From Chitinophagaceae bacterium (lineage in GTDB: Bacteria > Bacteroidota > Bacteroidia > Chitinophagales > Chitinophagaceae), in the NCBI GenBank assembly GCA_014879545.1, contig JACSRV010000099.1:1-46694 (forward strand): DNA of 46,694 nucleotides. Reading direction: 5' to 3'. The position numbers were made by a program, and so were the translations under genes. This document shows, in pieces, positions 9,101-15,734 of this stretch. The notes under the pieces were generated by a model. The model was not told where the DNA came from. It did no database searches and saw only the letters and a list, made by a program, of their open reading frames with translations. Positions within the stretch are counted from its first letter, which is position 1. The number at the start of each line of letters is the position of its first letter.

Positions 9101-12008
9101 CGGAACTTGTTGTTCCTCCACCAAGCGTTTCAGATGCTGAGAACACACCATCATCGTTGAAATCTATCCACGCCTGATGTGAGTAACTTCCAGAGTTGCT
9201 ATTACCACCGATGCTAACTGTATAGGTTGCACCAGCAGCAAGTGTTACTGTAGTAGATGCATAACGATCTGTATAGTTTGCACCAGATGAACCACAAGTA
9301 CTGCTCGGGTCGTTGATAGCACCTGAAGTACCCACCAGATTTGCGATACTTACCGGCATTGAAAGACCAGAGCATGAAGTAGCGTAAGCCGGTGTACAAT
9401 ATGTAGGTGCGTTAAATGTAGTAGAAACAGCCGCTGTAGAAGCAGTTGCGCCAGAACCTGTACAGGTAACTACACAACGGAACTGAGTAGGAGCGAAAAT
9501 TCCCACTACAGTACAAGTTGAGTACAGCCCGTTAGGGATGTTAGCCCATGTAGTACCACCATCAGTTGAACGCTGCCACTGATAAGCAAGCCCACCTGCA
9601 GCCGTAGTACCTGTAAGTGACAATGTGAATGTAGTTGTAGAGTTACCAGATGAAGGCGATACTGCCGCTGTACCTGCTGTAGGAGTGCCTGTGCAGATAG
9701 AAGATCCTGTACCGGTAACAGCGATGTTATAAGCAGAACTTAATCCACCACCAGTTACAGCTATATTTCCGCTTGCAGCACCGGTAGCTGATGGCATAAA
9801 CCTTGCATAAATGCGCCTGTTCGACAATGAACCACCAGTGTAAACCACAGGCATTGCGCTGCTTGTCCAGGAAACACCGTCAGTTGAAATCTGGAAGCCA
9901 GATGGTGGCGTCAATGTCAACGTGCTTGTTGCAGGTACCAGAGCCGTGGCACTCAAAAGGAATGAGCGTGGAGGCACTGAACCGTTCGGAGCAGTGGTTG
10001 AAACAACAGTAACCGGACCAAATGCAAGTGAGTTTGGCGTACCTGTTGCAGTAGCTGGAGGATTCAAAATGGTAACACGGTAATCACGCGTTTCACCATA
10101 AGTGATAGCTGTTGTAGGACATGAAGACATTGAAGGATATGGAGAACCACCGCAGCAACCGAAGTAGTTACCAACGATCCTCATCCTGTGTGTACCCGGG
10201 TTTGCGCCCGCAGGTATCACGAGAGCCATCGGGTTTGCTCCGGAACTGGCAGAACTTGTAATGGTACCACCGCCTACTGACTCTTCGATAGTATATGTAC
10301 CATTGTCATTGAAGTCTATCCAGATCTGTACTGAGTAGTTGCCTGAATATGAGTTACCACCAATGTTGGCAGTGTAAGTTGTACCATTATATAAGGTAAC
10401 AGACTGGGTAGCTGTTTTGTCCTGATAGTTTGGTGCTGTGCCACCACAACCCGTGCTTGGGTCGGTAATGGCCGTTGACGCAACACCAATCAACGATGCT
10501 ATGCCGGTAGGCATAGCGAAGGATGCACATGTGGTTGCATATGATGGTGTGCAACCAGATGAAGGAAGAGAGAATGTGACAAGCGTTGATGAAGAAGTAG
10601 CAGAGCCAAAACTTGGACATGTTGTCACACAACGGAAATAAGTATTTGCCGTAAGACCTGTGTGTATGTAAGGATTTGTATTTGCACCGGGAACATCTAC
10701 CCAACCGGTTGATCCGTTTGGCGAACTCTGCCATTGGAAAGTAAGACCACCGCCTGCACTTGCACCAGAAAGTGTCAATGTGATAGCCGTTGCTGAGTTA
10801 CCGGATGAAGGGGAAGCACCTGCTGTACCCGCTGAAGGAGTGGCAGAACATGCTGCTGCACCGCTACCAGACACCGCTACTGTAACAGCAGATGAAAGAC
10901 CGCCGCCGGTGATAGAAACGTTACCGGAATAAGAAGTAACTGCTGTTGGGGTAAAGCGAACGAGTACCGCAACACTTGTTACGCTGTTACCTGTATAAGA
11001 ATATGTAAGCGATGTTCCCCAAGTGCTACCATCTGTTGATACCTCGAAGTTAGCCGGAGCAGTAATAGTAAAGGAACTTGAAGGGGTAAGATAAATACCA
11101 CTGAAAGTAAACGCAAGAGTAGAAGAAGTAGTAGAAGGGGTTACTGAACCGAATGAAAGAGAAGAAGGAGTCCTTGTTACAGTAGGTACAGCGGGCGTGA
11201 TCACCACATAACCATTACCAGTCCTGAAACCGGCAGTTGTAGTGGCACTTGACACACCTGTTCCGGCAATGTATGACGAACCACCGCACGCACTACCACC
11301 GTAAGCGCCACCAGCACCATACCAGCCGCCGCCGCCGCCGCCGCCGTAATAACTCGGATAGGCAGCACCACCTGCGCCAAATGTACCAGCGCTAGCAGAC
11401 GAGCCGGCAGCACCACCAGCAGTCTGAGTGCCGGGACCGCCGCAACCAGAAGATGTGTAGCTTCCACATTGGTTACCGTTGGCACCGGTGAGACCACCAC
11501 CATCGCCACCATTTTCACCGCAGTTGTAGCCTGAACCACCACCGCCGGCACCAACCAGCAAACGACTGGCAAGTGCTGTAGTAGTACTGCCGGCAACGGT
11601 GCGGATATCAGAAGAACCACCGCCGCCTGCACCACCGCAGCCGCCCGAAACCGTTCCGTTTCCACCCTGTGCACCACCACCACTATTTGATCCGCCTACC
11701 ACTGAGGTTGAGCCACATGAACCAGAAGGTGGTTGCTGGCCCACATATATATATAGTACCTGCCCCGGAGTAACGGCCACTTGCCCTTGAGCACGACCGC
11801 CTTTGCCACCGGTCTGTGCAGGACTGGTGTAATTACCACCTTGGGCACCGGCCACATCTACGGCCAATAATGTGACACCGGAGGGTACTGTGTACGATTG
11901 TACACTTCCGGTGTAGTTGAAGGTGGTGGGCTGTGCCAACGCACCTACATTCCAGCCTACTAACAGGGTCGCCAGGAATGACAGATTTAAAAGGAAACGT
12001 TTTTTCAT
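168..12008 (-). CDS. Giant T9SS-exported adhesin-like repeat protein (3946 aa)
   Basis: A very large cell-surface or secreted protein, probably used in adhesion, gliding or biofilm; the function is inferred from architecture only. The start ATG is followed by a clear signal peptide (about residues 1-26, ending ALA-Q). Domains in order: glycine-rich domain (about 30-275, with GGGG runs, Cys and YIYVG-type beta strands); Ig-like sandwiches; GEVED domain 1 (about 482-643, with WIDFNDNG and GETRDYRV motifs); another sandwich; GEVED domain 2 (about 870-1036); two approximately 95-residue ISxFTSP-type repeats (about 1145-1345); 25 tandem repeats of about 89 residues (about 1346-3580); three Ig-like domains (about 3585-3845); and a type A T9SS sorting domain (about 3860-3946, starting MPNPNKG and ending near GMYILNL). 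The T9SS domain predicts export across the outer membrane and surface attachment. There is no frameshift over 11.8 kb. The gene appears monocistronic. Confidence 0.93.
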   Translation of the reverse strand: MKKRFLLNLSFLATLLVGWNVGALAQPTTFNYTGSVQSYTVPSGVTLLAVDVAGAQGGNYTSPAQTGGKGGRAQGQVAVTPGQVLYIYVGQQPPSGSCGSTSVVGGSNSGGGAQGGNGTVSGGCGGAGGGGSSDIRTVAGSTTTALASRLLVGAGGGGSGYNCGENGGDGGGLTGANGNQCGSYTSSGCGGPGTQTAGGAAGSSASAGTFGAGGAAYPSYYGGGGGGGWYGAGGAYGGSACGGSSYIAGTGVSSATTTAGFRTGNGYVVITPAVPTVTRTPSSLSFGSVTPSTTSSTLAFTFSGIYLTPSSSFTITAPANFEVSTDGSTWGTSLTYSYTGNSVTSVAVLVRFTPTAVTSYSGNVSITGGGLSSAVTVAVSGSGAAACSATPSAGTAGASPSSGNSATAITLTLSGASAGGGLTFQWQSSPNGSTGWVDVPGANTNPYIHTGLTANTYFRCVTTCPSFGSATSSSTLVTFSLPSSGCTPSYATTCASFAMPTGIASLIGVASTAITDPSTGCGGTAPNYQDKTATQSVTLYNGTTYTANIGGNSYSGNYSVQIWIDFNDNGTYTIEESVGGGTITSSASSGANPMALVIPAGANPGTHRMRIVGNYFGCCGGSPYPSMSSCPTTAITYGETRDYRVTILNPPATATGTPNSLAFGPVTVVSTTAPNGSVPPRSFLLSATALVPATSTLTLTPPSGFQISTDGVSWTSSAMPVVYTGGSLSNRRIYARFMPSATGAASGNIAVTGGGLSSAYNIAVTGTGSSICTGTPTAGTAAVSPSSGNSTTTFTLSLTGTTAAGGLAYQWQRSTDGGTTWANIPNGLYSTCTVVGIFAPTQFRCVVTCTGSGATASTAAVSTTFNAPTYCTPAYATSCSGLSMPVSIANLVGTSGAINDPSSTCGSSGANYTDRYASTTVTLAAGATYTVSIGGNSNSGSYSHQAWIDFNDDGVFSASETLGGGTTSSGTTTYSGSPFNTVVYTIPSGATNGTHRLRLVGNYSGCCGGNPYPNISPCITTAVTYGETRDYKVVITGGSAAGAPPCSGTPVAGITSTYSNFSCNPYTGYLFNTDMSSANFTYNWQMSTTSPTTGFTNITGATNTAYTPSITSPGTVYYRNTVTCGATTVNTPPVTMVLGLTPDISNFTSPTATNSCSGSGSTVTVNSTSMGAGTFTVTYNLTGANTSSNNTATLTMGSSTGTFAIPAGLLASAGATTVTITQLATASGCSTSVSSSNTAAFNVGSNPNISVFTSPSAPTICFGNGNTITVNSTSLGTGTFTVTYSMSGASSSGGNTATLTMGASTGTFAIPSSVITASGSTTVTINSISNGVCSTAVSSSNTATFTVTGAAAAFSMTGGGSYCTGGSGQPVGISTSTTGNTYQLYNGASTVGSPVAGTGSAISFGTFTTTGTYSVIATNTTTSCTRNSSTTTTISTTAPPSVYTIGGSGAYCAGSTATAPVIYLTSSDAGATYQLYNGVTPMGSTITGTGLPVSFGTQTMAGTYYAIANPGAGVGCQLTMAGTATVAINPLPTAYGVTGGGNYCTGGTGVPVGLGYGAAGITYNLMNGAATATTAAGANATLSFGNITATGTYSVLATNSATGCTNAMVGTVTVGTVNPAPAVTVTGGGSFCAGAAGVAVGLGTSTSGVSYQLYNGSSAVGSALTGTGSALSFGNQTASGVYSVLATITGGSPSVTCTSPMTGTATVVQNPTPTVYTVTGGGAYCAGAAGSTVGLNGSQAGVNYGLYSGTTLVTTVAGTGSAITFGTYTATGTYTVLATNTSTSCTAAMSSSAVISINALPTVYSMGGGGNICSGATGLTVTLSGSQTGVNYTLFRDGIAIAILPGTGTTLTYGPYTTAGLYTILATNATTGCNVTMSGSTTINVNPLPTTYNVTGGGNYCSGSTGVAIGLSGSQSGVNYQLYRGATLVTTVNGTSSAITFGAQTVAGTYSVYATTTATGCVNTMSGSASIGVNALPTAYAVTGTGNYCAGGTGVAVGVASSEAGVTYNLYNGAALVGGAAGTGSAISFGNYTTAATYTVAAVNTSTGCTSNMSGSASVGINALPTLYSVTSSGSSYCAGGAGIAVGLTGSDAGASYQLYMGSSPVGTAVSGTGSPVSFGNKTAAGTYTVVATSAAGCVRNMSSSATIAIDPLPVVYAVTSSGTNYCAGGTGITIGLAGSESGVAYQLYNGAAVVGSPVPGTGSSISFGTFTASGTYTVLATNSSTTCAKNMSGAATITINSLPVAQTVTSSGSTYCAGTAGITIGLSNSATGVNYQLYNGVTPVGVPVPGTGSAISMGTQTAVGTYMVLGTDNTTGCSNSMTGTATVAVNAAPTTYNVTGGGAYCAGSTGVNIGLSGSNAGINYQLYNGSLAVGGPIAGTGAALDFGTYTTTGTYYISGTNASTGCTSNMTGSASVIMNSLPVAYNVTGGGAFCNGGSGVNVGLSSSTPGVSYQLYVGSVPSGSAVTGTGLALNFGLKTTGGTYTVVAYNPATGCMATMSGSAVVTPNSLPAVYTVTGGGNYCAGSGTGVSVGLSNSAAGVSYQLYNGSAFAGTAILGTGSAIDFGTFTGTGTYSVLATSISTSCQSPMSGTATIGTNALPVLQSVAGGGTICAGATGANVYLNNSQTGINYQLYNGSAPVGSPVAGTGSTLSFGPQTSAGTYTVLATNATTSCTRNMIGTANVNVNAQPAQFTVTGGGNYCAGDLGSSVALSGSATGVNYQLYVGATAVGAPVAGTGAAINFGTFTTPGSYSVVGVNALTGCSRTMSGSTTIGINALPTAYNVSGGGSICQGSTSGVSLSGSNNGITYQLYNGTTAVNAPVAGNGGPLTFGAITDGGAYMVTATNTLTGCTSFMNGTANLIVNLPPTVQVVTGGGDYCAGGAGVEIGLSSSNTGVSYQLYKGGAVAGAPVAGTGAEISFGNVTTAGTYTVLATNNSTSCSAAMAGSATVGINALPSSYTVSGSASICAGQPGVVITLGGSTPGVEYQLMNGTTTVGFPMLGTGSNIDFAPVTTAGSYMVVANDPSTSCSKNMTGAATVVVNALPAAQTVTGGGSYCNGAAGVAVGLASSNTGISYQLMNGATAVGSPVAGTGAAITFGAQAAGTYSVLATNNTTGCTNAMTGSATVVMNTTPTSYAVVTTTSSYCAGGEGVNVMLSGSTSGVNYQLYRAGTIAVGAPVAGTGGMINFGPQTVAGNYTVMAADATSSCSAMMTGGASIVINPLPTAYTVTGGGGYCNGSTGSTINLSGSNTGISYQLYNTATGAVGTPVAGTGGPISFGAHTAGTYMVIATNNTTSCTNNMTGSATSSLNPAPTTFSVTGGGTYCAGGTGVEVGISGSQSGVSYTLLRDGSATGVPVAGTGTGAVSFGMQTIAGNYTVAAMNNTTSCTNTMTGSASVSINTPPATYAVTGGGDFCAGGAGVTVGLAGSSVGVNYQLYKGGVPVTGAILAGTGSNLNFGAQTASGNYNVIATSTSNGCTNVMTGSATVNANALPVAQMVTGGGSYCASATTPGVAVGLSNSQSGVNYQLYRDGTPTGVAVAGTGSSITFGLQSAAGNYTAIALNAATSCSSEMGGSATVVVNPGVAPTVAVSTGVGNTVCLGVLTTFTATNSNGGIAPVYQWKVNGANVGLGTNTYAYVPANGDVVSVSLTSSEACATPATVNASVTMTVSSHQMPTVAITANPGETVCAGTNVTFTATPEYGGAAPSYVWKKNGVNVGSGASYSYVPANNDVISVEMTSNFACRLADVATDNAKMTVETQATPVVTITANPGTSIAAGQSVTLTATAVGAGANASYRWLVNNIAVQGATNATYTSNSFENNDEVTCEVTSHGACPSMMGSKSVVMKVSTTGVASVGNNAMDIRLMPNPNKGDFIIRGTVTATEDKELDVDVTDMLGQVVYRGKVQVRNGSVNERIQVSNTLANGMYILNLRSEAGNTAFHFVMQQ
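1265..7965 (-). repeat. 25 tandem ~267-bp coding repeats
   Basis: I count 25 consecutive units in the giant protein. Each opens with a motif like YxVTGGGxYCAGGxGVxVGL, continues through a GVxYQLYNG strand, a VAGTGSxIxFG strand and a GTYxVLATN strand, and ends with a second Cys (TGC or TSC context) before MTGSA. Two conserved cysteines per unit suggest one disulfide per Ig-like module. Units are diverged in sequence but nearly uniform in length, so this is an old, selected array rather than a recent expansion. Confidence 0.85.
11325..11346. repeat. CCG trinucleotide microsatellite inside the glycine-rich domain
   Basis: About seven perfect CCG units lie in the coding region for the N-terminal glycine-rich domain. 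On the coding strand they encode a run of glycines just before a W-Y-G-A-G-G segment. Slippage by whole units would keep the reading frame and change only the glycine run length. Confidence 0.8.
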
Positions 12009-12351
12009 ATCGGATTCTATTTAGTATTTATTTTTCTTCTCGGATGCAGACTAAATTTATGTGTATGTATCTTGTTTTTCTCGTTAGAATTTTGTAAACA
12101 TTTTTACGCTATCACACCTGATAATCAACTTATTCGAATCAATTCGTCTCTGAAATCCTTTACCAGCCTATATTCTCGTGTCATTCCCCCTACCTGCTCA
12201 CTGTGTATCCATTGGTTGAATACCCATTTCCTATCTATATGGGGACTTTAAAAATAAATTCTTTCACCTGATTTTAACAAATAAAATTGTTAATCCAAAG
12301 TTAACGCAAGTTAATCTTATTGTATCTACCACTTAAAACGGTGAAAGTCAT
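12009..12351. other. AT-rich intergenic region upstream of the giant gene
   Basis: A 343-base gap between the giant gene and the lipoprotein gene, both on the minus strand. It must contain the giant gene's promoter. The only match I see to the Bacteroidota -7 box TAnnTTTG on the minus strand is TAACTTTG at 12303-12296, without an obvious -33 partner, so it is a weak candidate and would imply a leader of nearly 300 bases. No RNA gene or strong hairpin was recognised. Confidence 0.3.
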
Positions 12352-12957
12352 TTAGTTGAGCTTGCGACCCGTAAGCACCTTGCCGCCAGCAGTGGGAGTG
12401 CCCGCACTGCTGCCTGCCTGACTTTTACGGATCATAAGCTTTGCCTCGCCCGCGCTACCGCAACCATCGCACTGTACCTTGTATGTTTTGTTGTCGTATG
12501 TAACGTCGCATACACCATTGTACCAATTGGTACCCTGGAGCGTGAAATGCTCGTTGGCGTAAACGCAGGCAAACACGAATGAGTTCTGCGGTGCGTCGAA
12601 ACTGATATACAGGCTGTCGCCTTTAACTTTCTCGCACACACCCGGTGTAAATGCAGGAATAGTGAATTCAGTTACCTGCTGCAGGCTACCGTAAGATACC
12701 ACGCCACCTTTCACAGAACTGCTGCCACCCGGCGCTGTGTAGCGCAAAATGAGGGGCTGATCGACATAGAACTGGATCTTCTTAACGTCTGCCCTATCCT
12801 GATCGAGGCGATATTTGAGCGCCTTGGAGAAAGGGATATAATCAGCCGGATTAACCGGTGCGGCTGCGGTTGACGGTTGTGTGTGAACCTTGTTGCTGCA
12901 AGCTGAAAACAGCATCACAGACAGTACAGGAAGCAGCGCGAGTATGAATTTTCTCAT
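12352..12957 (-). CDS. Putative lipoprotein, unknown function
   Basis: A 201-residue protein beginning with a lipoprotein signal peptide: basic start, hydrophobic stretch and a lipobox LFSAC with Cys at residue 20, followed by SNKV. It should be lipid-anchored, probably facing the periplasm or the cell surface. The mature part is about 180 residues, with a predicted mix of beta strands and a C-terminal Gly/Ser-rich tail. It contains two cysteines in a CDGCG context near residue 165. I do not recognise a family. It stands alone between the giant gene and the divergent MarR/YceI pair. The ATG at 12957 is supported by the signal peptide starting directly there. Confidence 0.75.
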   Translation of the reverse strand: MRKFILALLPVLSVMLFSACSNKVHTQPSTAAAPVNPADYIPFSKALKYRLDQDRADVKKIQFYVDQPLILRYTAPGGSSSVKGGVVSYGSLQQVTEFTIPAFTPGVCEKVKGDSLYISFDAPQNSFVFACVYANEHFTLQGTNWYNGVCDVTYDNKTYKVQCDGCGSAGEAKLMIRKSQAGSSAGTPTAGGKVLTGRKLN

Positions 12958-13190
12958 GAATTTGGCATTTGATTTTTATCGAATTATGAATTGTTTCAGG
13001 CTCAAGGGATTGCTATATTACTAATAATTCCGACAAATTGTATACCTTATGGTAATATTTTTTCGTGATTCGTGCGTTTAGAGTTGAAAATCAGAGGTGT
13101 TGGAATAAAAGCGACAGTATTGATAGGGGCAATAATTCATTTGTGAATGTTTATATCTTTACGACCAAAGCGGTAAAACGCCGCATTTTT

Positions 13191-13211
13191 AAATGTACAT
13201 ACATACATTTG
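13191..13211 (+). promoter_or_regulatory. MarR-type palindromic operator overlapping a -7 promoter box
   Basis: A perfect inverted repeat, AAATGTA and TACATTT separated by six bases (13191-13210), ends six bases before the marR start codon. The right arm is also part of TACATTTG (13204-13211), a perfect match to the Bacteroidota -7 consensus TAnnTTTG. MarR proteins commonly bind such palindromes in their own promoters, so autoregulation is inferred. The spacing suggests a leaderless or nearly leaderless mRNA. Confidence 0.6.
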
Positions 13212-13215
13212 CGCA

Positions 13216-13674
13216 ATGAGACTGGAAGATGCCATAAAATCGAACAAATTCAGGGATGAGAAACATAAGGCATCGCTGAATGTGCTGTATACTGCCTACT
13301 GGCTGAAGAGCAACTTTACACAAGTGTTCAAAGCATGTGGCCTGACGATGGAACAGCACAATGTGTTGCGGATACTGAAAGGGATGCATCCGGAGCCGAT
13401 GTGTGTAAAAGAAATTGGCGCAAGGATACTGGAGAAGAATTCGAATGTGCCGCGCATCATAGACCGGTTGGTAGCAAAAAAACTGGTGAAACGCGCGCAA
13501 TCGAAGCAAGACAAACGAGAGACGATGATATCGCTCACCGAAAAAGGGATAGAAGTGATAGACCATGCAAGGAAAGAGATAGACACCTACGCAAACAGCC
13601 TGATAAATATGAACGAAGACGACGCAAGATCATTGAACGAGCTGTTGGAGAAAATGAGGAGTAACGAAGAATAA
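13216..13674 (+). CDS. MarR-family transcriptional regulator
   Basis: A 152-residue winged-helix regulator that acts as a dimer on DNA in the cytoplasm. The central region shows the MarR pattern: an LTMEQHNVLRIL helix, then VKEIGARIL and the recognition helix around NVPRIIDRLVAKKLV, followed by the wing with the conserved DKRETMISLTEKG motif. Length fits the family (about 140-160). It is followed after 12 bases by a yceI gene in the same direction, a pairing common in Bacteroidota, so both are probably co-transcribed. The palindrome directly upstream is the likely binding site. The signal it senses cannot be read from the sequence. Confidence 0.9.
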   Translation: MRLEDAIKSNKFRDEKHKASLNVLYTAYWLKSNFTQVFKACGLTMEQHNVLRILKGMHPEPMCVKEIGARILEKNSNVPRIIDRLVAKKLVKRAQSKQDKRETMISLTEKGIEVIDHARKEIDTYANSLINMNEDDARSLNELLEKMRSNEE

Positions 13675-13686
13675 CGAAAAGGTAAA

Positions 13687-14250
13687 ATGAAATTCAAACT
13701 GGATAGCGAACGGTCGGAAGTGCAATTTGTGGTAGGGCACCTTGCAACAAGCGGTGTAAAAGGGAAATTCACGAAATATAGCAGCACTCTGGAAACCGCT
13801 GCTGACGACCTTTCGGATGCAGTGTTCAGTGTTTTGATAGAAACAGGATCTGTGGACACGAACAGTGCACAACGCGACAAACACCTGAGATCGATAGACT
13901 TTTTCAACTGTGTGAAATATCCGCTAATGACGTTTGAGGGTGTCTATGTGAACACCGGAAATAGTGACGGAAAAGCACAGGTTGAAGGAGCACTGACCAT
14001 AAAAAATATCACTCGAAACACTGTGCTGACGGTCGAAAGCATAACAAAGGATATTGACAACAAGAACATGCCAAAGTATGTGCTGAACCTAACCGGAAAC
14101 GTGAACAGGAAGGACTTTGGCCTGAGATGGAATGCGATATCGGAGCTGGGTGGCCTGGTAATAAGCGACAGGATAACGATGAACATACATGCCGAGTATA
14201 TTGCGGCAACGGAACACGAGACACACACTGAAGAAGCAGTGGATGAGTAA
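13687..14250 (+). CDS. YceI-like lipocalin-fold protein
   Basis: A 187-residue YceI family member. YceI proteins form a lipocalin-like beta barrel that binds isoprenoid-type lipids. Visible family features are the opening FKLDSERSEVQFVVGH strand, the (R)DKHLRSIDFFN segment, the KYPLMTFEG strand, the GALTIKNITRNTVL strand and the closing RKDFGLRWN segment. No signal peptide is present, so this copy is probably cytoplasmic, unlike E. coli YceI. It lies 12 bases downstream of marR and probably shares its promoter. The last roughly 12 residues are acidic and look disordered. Confidence 0.9.
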   Translation: MKFKLDSERSEVQFVVGHLATSGVKGKFTKYSSTLETAADDLSDAVFSVLIETGSVDTNSAQRDKHLRSIDFFNCVKYPLMTFEGVYVNTGNSDGKAQVEGALTIKNITRNTVLTVESITKDIDNKNMPKYVLNLTGNVNRKDFGLRWNAISELGGLVISDRITMNIHAEYIAATEHETHTEEAVDE

Positions 14251-14312
14251 CAACGCGTGACCCGACAAGCGTGTGCATCCAAACAGAAGTATATACTCTC
14301 GGAAAAAACATC

Positions 14313-14320
14313 TACATTTG
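14313..14320 (+). promoter_or_regulatory. -7 promoter box of the cobalamin-uptake operon
   Basis: TACATTTG is a perfect match to the Bacteroidota -7 box TAnnTTTG and lies about ten bases before the start of the cobalamin riboswitch, as expected for the operon promoter. I do not see a convincing -33 element. Confidence 0.5.
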
Positions 14321-14328
14321 CAGCGCAT

Positions 14329-14515
14329 TGGTTTCCGCCCATGGCGGGATTAAAAGGGAATCGGGTGAAAATCCCGGACATTTCCCGATGCTGTGAGCTC
14401 CACATAAATTCGAAGCGCACGTTCTAGCCACTGTTTAAACTGCTGAAAAGCAAGACGGGAAGGCCGCGCCGAGAAGGAGTAAGTCAGAAGACCTGCCTCT
14501 GCACCCCTGCTGTCG
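14329..14515 (+). promoter_or_regulatory. Cobalamin (vitamin B12) riboswitch
   Basis: The leader contains the family landmarks in order: GGTTTCC-type P1 start, AAAGGGAATCGGGTGAAAATC core (two adjoining parts), CGATGCTGTGAGC segment, the B12 box AGCCACTG at 14426-14433, GACGGGAAGGC, and AAGTCAGAAGACCTGCC closing the core. It sits about 140 bases upstream of a four-gene operon for B12 capture and import. When cobalamin binds, expression is normally shut off. The stretch to 14653 would hold the expression platform; a short CAGT/ACTG hairpin followed by T-rich sequence near 14573-14600 may belong to it. Confidence 0.93.
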
Positions 14516-14653
14516 GACGACGACAACGGGCTTATCGCTGCTTTCGGGACCAAAAGCACAGGTAAGATAAAGGCAGTGAACTGTTTTTCTCTTTTCTGAA
14601 ATTTTCCCCAAGGGTCGCGTTATAAATTGTTTTTGAGAAAAAATCAATTCTAT

Positions 14654-15667
14654 ATGCGCAAGATCAATCTACTGCTGGCCGCAATGATACTGGCCACAAC
14701 ACTATTGAAAGCCCAGACAGTGGCCACTTTTGAGGCACTGAGTCTGGCTCACACCGACACATTCTACACCAACTTCACGGCATCAGGCACTGATGTAGGC
14801 TTCAACGACGGACTGGTACATTTTCCGTGTGTATATGACACTTCTTTCGGTGGGTACTGGCAGACGGGATTTGCCTACTCGAACATGACAGACAGTGTAT
14901 CGAGCGGGTTCATGAACCAATACTCTGCCAAAACCGGCATAGGGTATGGAGGGTCGGCGAAATATGCAGTAGCCTACTGCTATGACCCGACCACATATGC
15001 CAACAACTGTGTATTGAAAATGGTGGATTCGGCAATGGGACACCCGGTGAAAGGCTGCTACGTTACCAACAACACATATGCCTACAACAGCATGCGCGAC
15101 GGCGACATGTTCGCGAGGAAATTCCACAACGGGGATTGGTTCAAGATAAGCGCCCGTGGCTACTTACACGGCACACTGAACACAGACAGCGTGAGCATAT
15201 ATCTTGCCAACTTCCTGCATCCGGACTCGAACGACAACTACATACTGAACACGTGGGAATGGTTCAATCTGGAACCACTGGGCAAGGTGGATAGCATCCG
15301 TTTCACACTGACATCTACAGACAATGGTGCATTCGGAATGAACACACCGGCGTACTTCTGTATTGACAACTTTACCACCTACGAATCGTTTGACACGACC
15401 ACGCCGCCAACAACACTTGTACAGGTATCACAACCCGCATCGATGAAGGCGTACCCGATACCAACAAAGAACACACTGCACGTGGACGTGGCTGGCGCGC
15501 TAGTATATGCACTGAACATTACCGATATGGCAGGCAGAACTGTGTGGAGCACAGCAGACGCTGCCGCGCAATACGAGATCAATACTGCTGATCTTTCAGC
15601 AGGCATGTATGTATTGACAGTGACAAGCAACAAAGGGAAGGCTACACTTCAATTCACTAAAGAATAA
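14654..15667 (+). CDS. DUF4465 surface protein with T9SS sorting domain
   Basis: A 337-residue exported protein. The signal peptide starts MRKINLLLAAMIL and ends near LKAQ. The ATG at 14654 is preferred over an upstream in-frame TTG at 14627, because the signal peptide begins at the ATG. The middle part (about 25-245) matches DUF4465, with motifs such as WQTGFAYSNMTD, TGIGYGGSAKYAV and WEWFNLEPLG. The C-terminal 80 residues form a T9SS sorting domain (KAYPIPTKNTLHV to GMYVLTV). DUF4465 proteins recur in B12-uptake loci of Bacteroidota, and surface B12-binding proteins of the BtuH type are, from memory, related. A role as a surface cobalamin binder is inferred from the riboswitch and from the neighbouring btuG- and btuB-like genes. 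Confidence 0.85.
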   Translation: MRKINLLLAAMILATTLLKAQTVATFEALSLAHTDTFYTNFTASGTDVGFNDGLVHFPCVYDTSFGGYWQTGFAYSNMTDSVSSGFMNQYSAKTGIGYGGSAKYAVAYCYDPTTYANNCVLKMVDSAMGHPVKGCYVTNNTYAYNSMRDGDMFARKFHNGDWFKISARGYLHGTLNTDSVSIYLANFLHPDSNDNYILNTWEWFNLEPLGKVDSIRFTLTSTDNGAFGMNTPAYFCIDNFTTYESFDTTTPPTTLVQVSQPASMKAYPIPTKNTLHVDVAGALVYALNITDMAGRTVWSTADAAAQYEINTADLSAGMYVLTVTSNKGKATLQFTKE

Positions 15668-15734
15668 CCAACAAGGGCTACTATATTTGTAGTAAGAGCT
15701 ACTACGGGTATAGCAGCCCTCAACACAATCAACC

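Noticed and set aside
11201-11683. A 160-codon open frame on the minus strand inside the giant gene, in another frame
   Set aside because: It lies wholly within the glycine-rich coding region; its Val/Ala/Leu-rich translation is what a shifted glycine-rich, GC-biased sequence yields. No ribosome-binding site or domain.
13216-14250. MarR/YceI pair considered part of the B12 operon
   Set aside because: It has its own operator and promoter box, and the cobalamin promoter and riboswitch start downstream of it.
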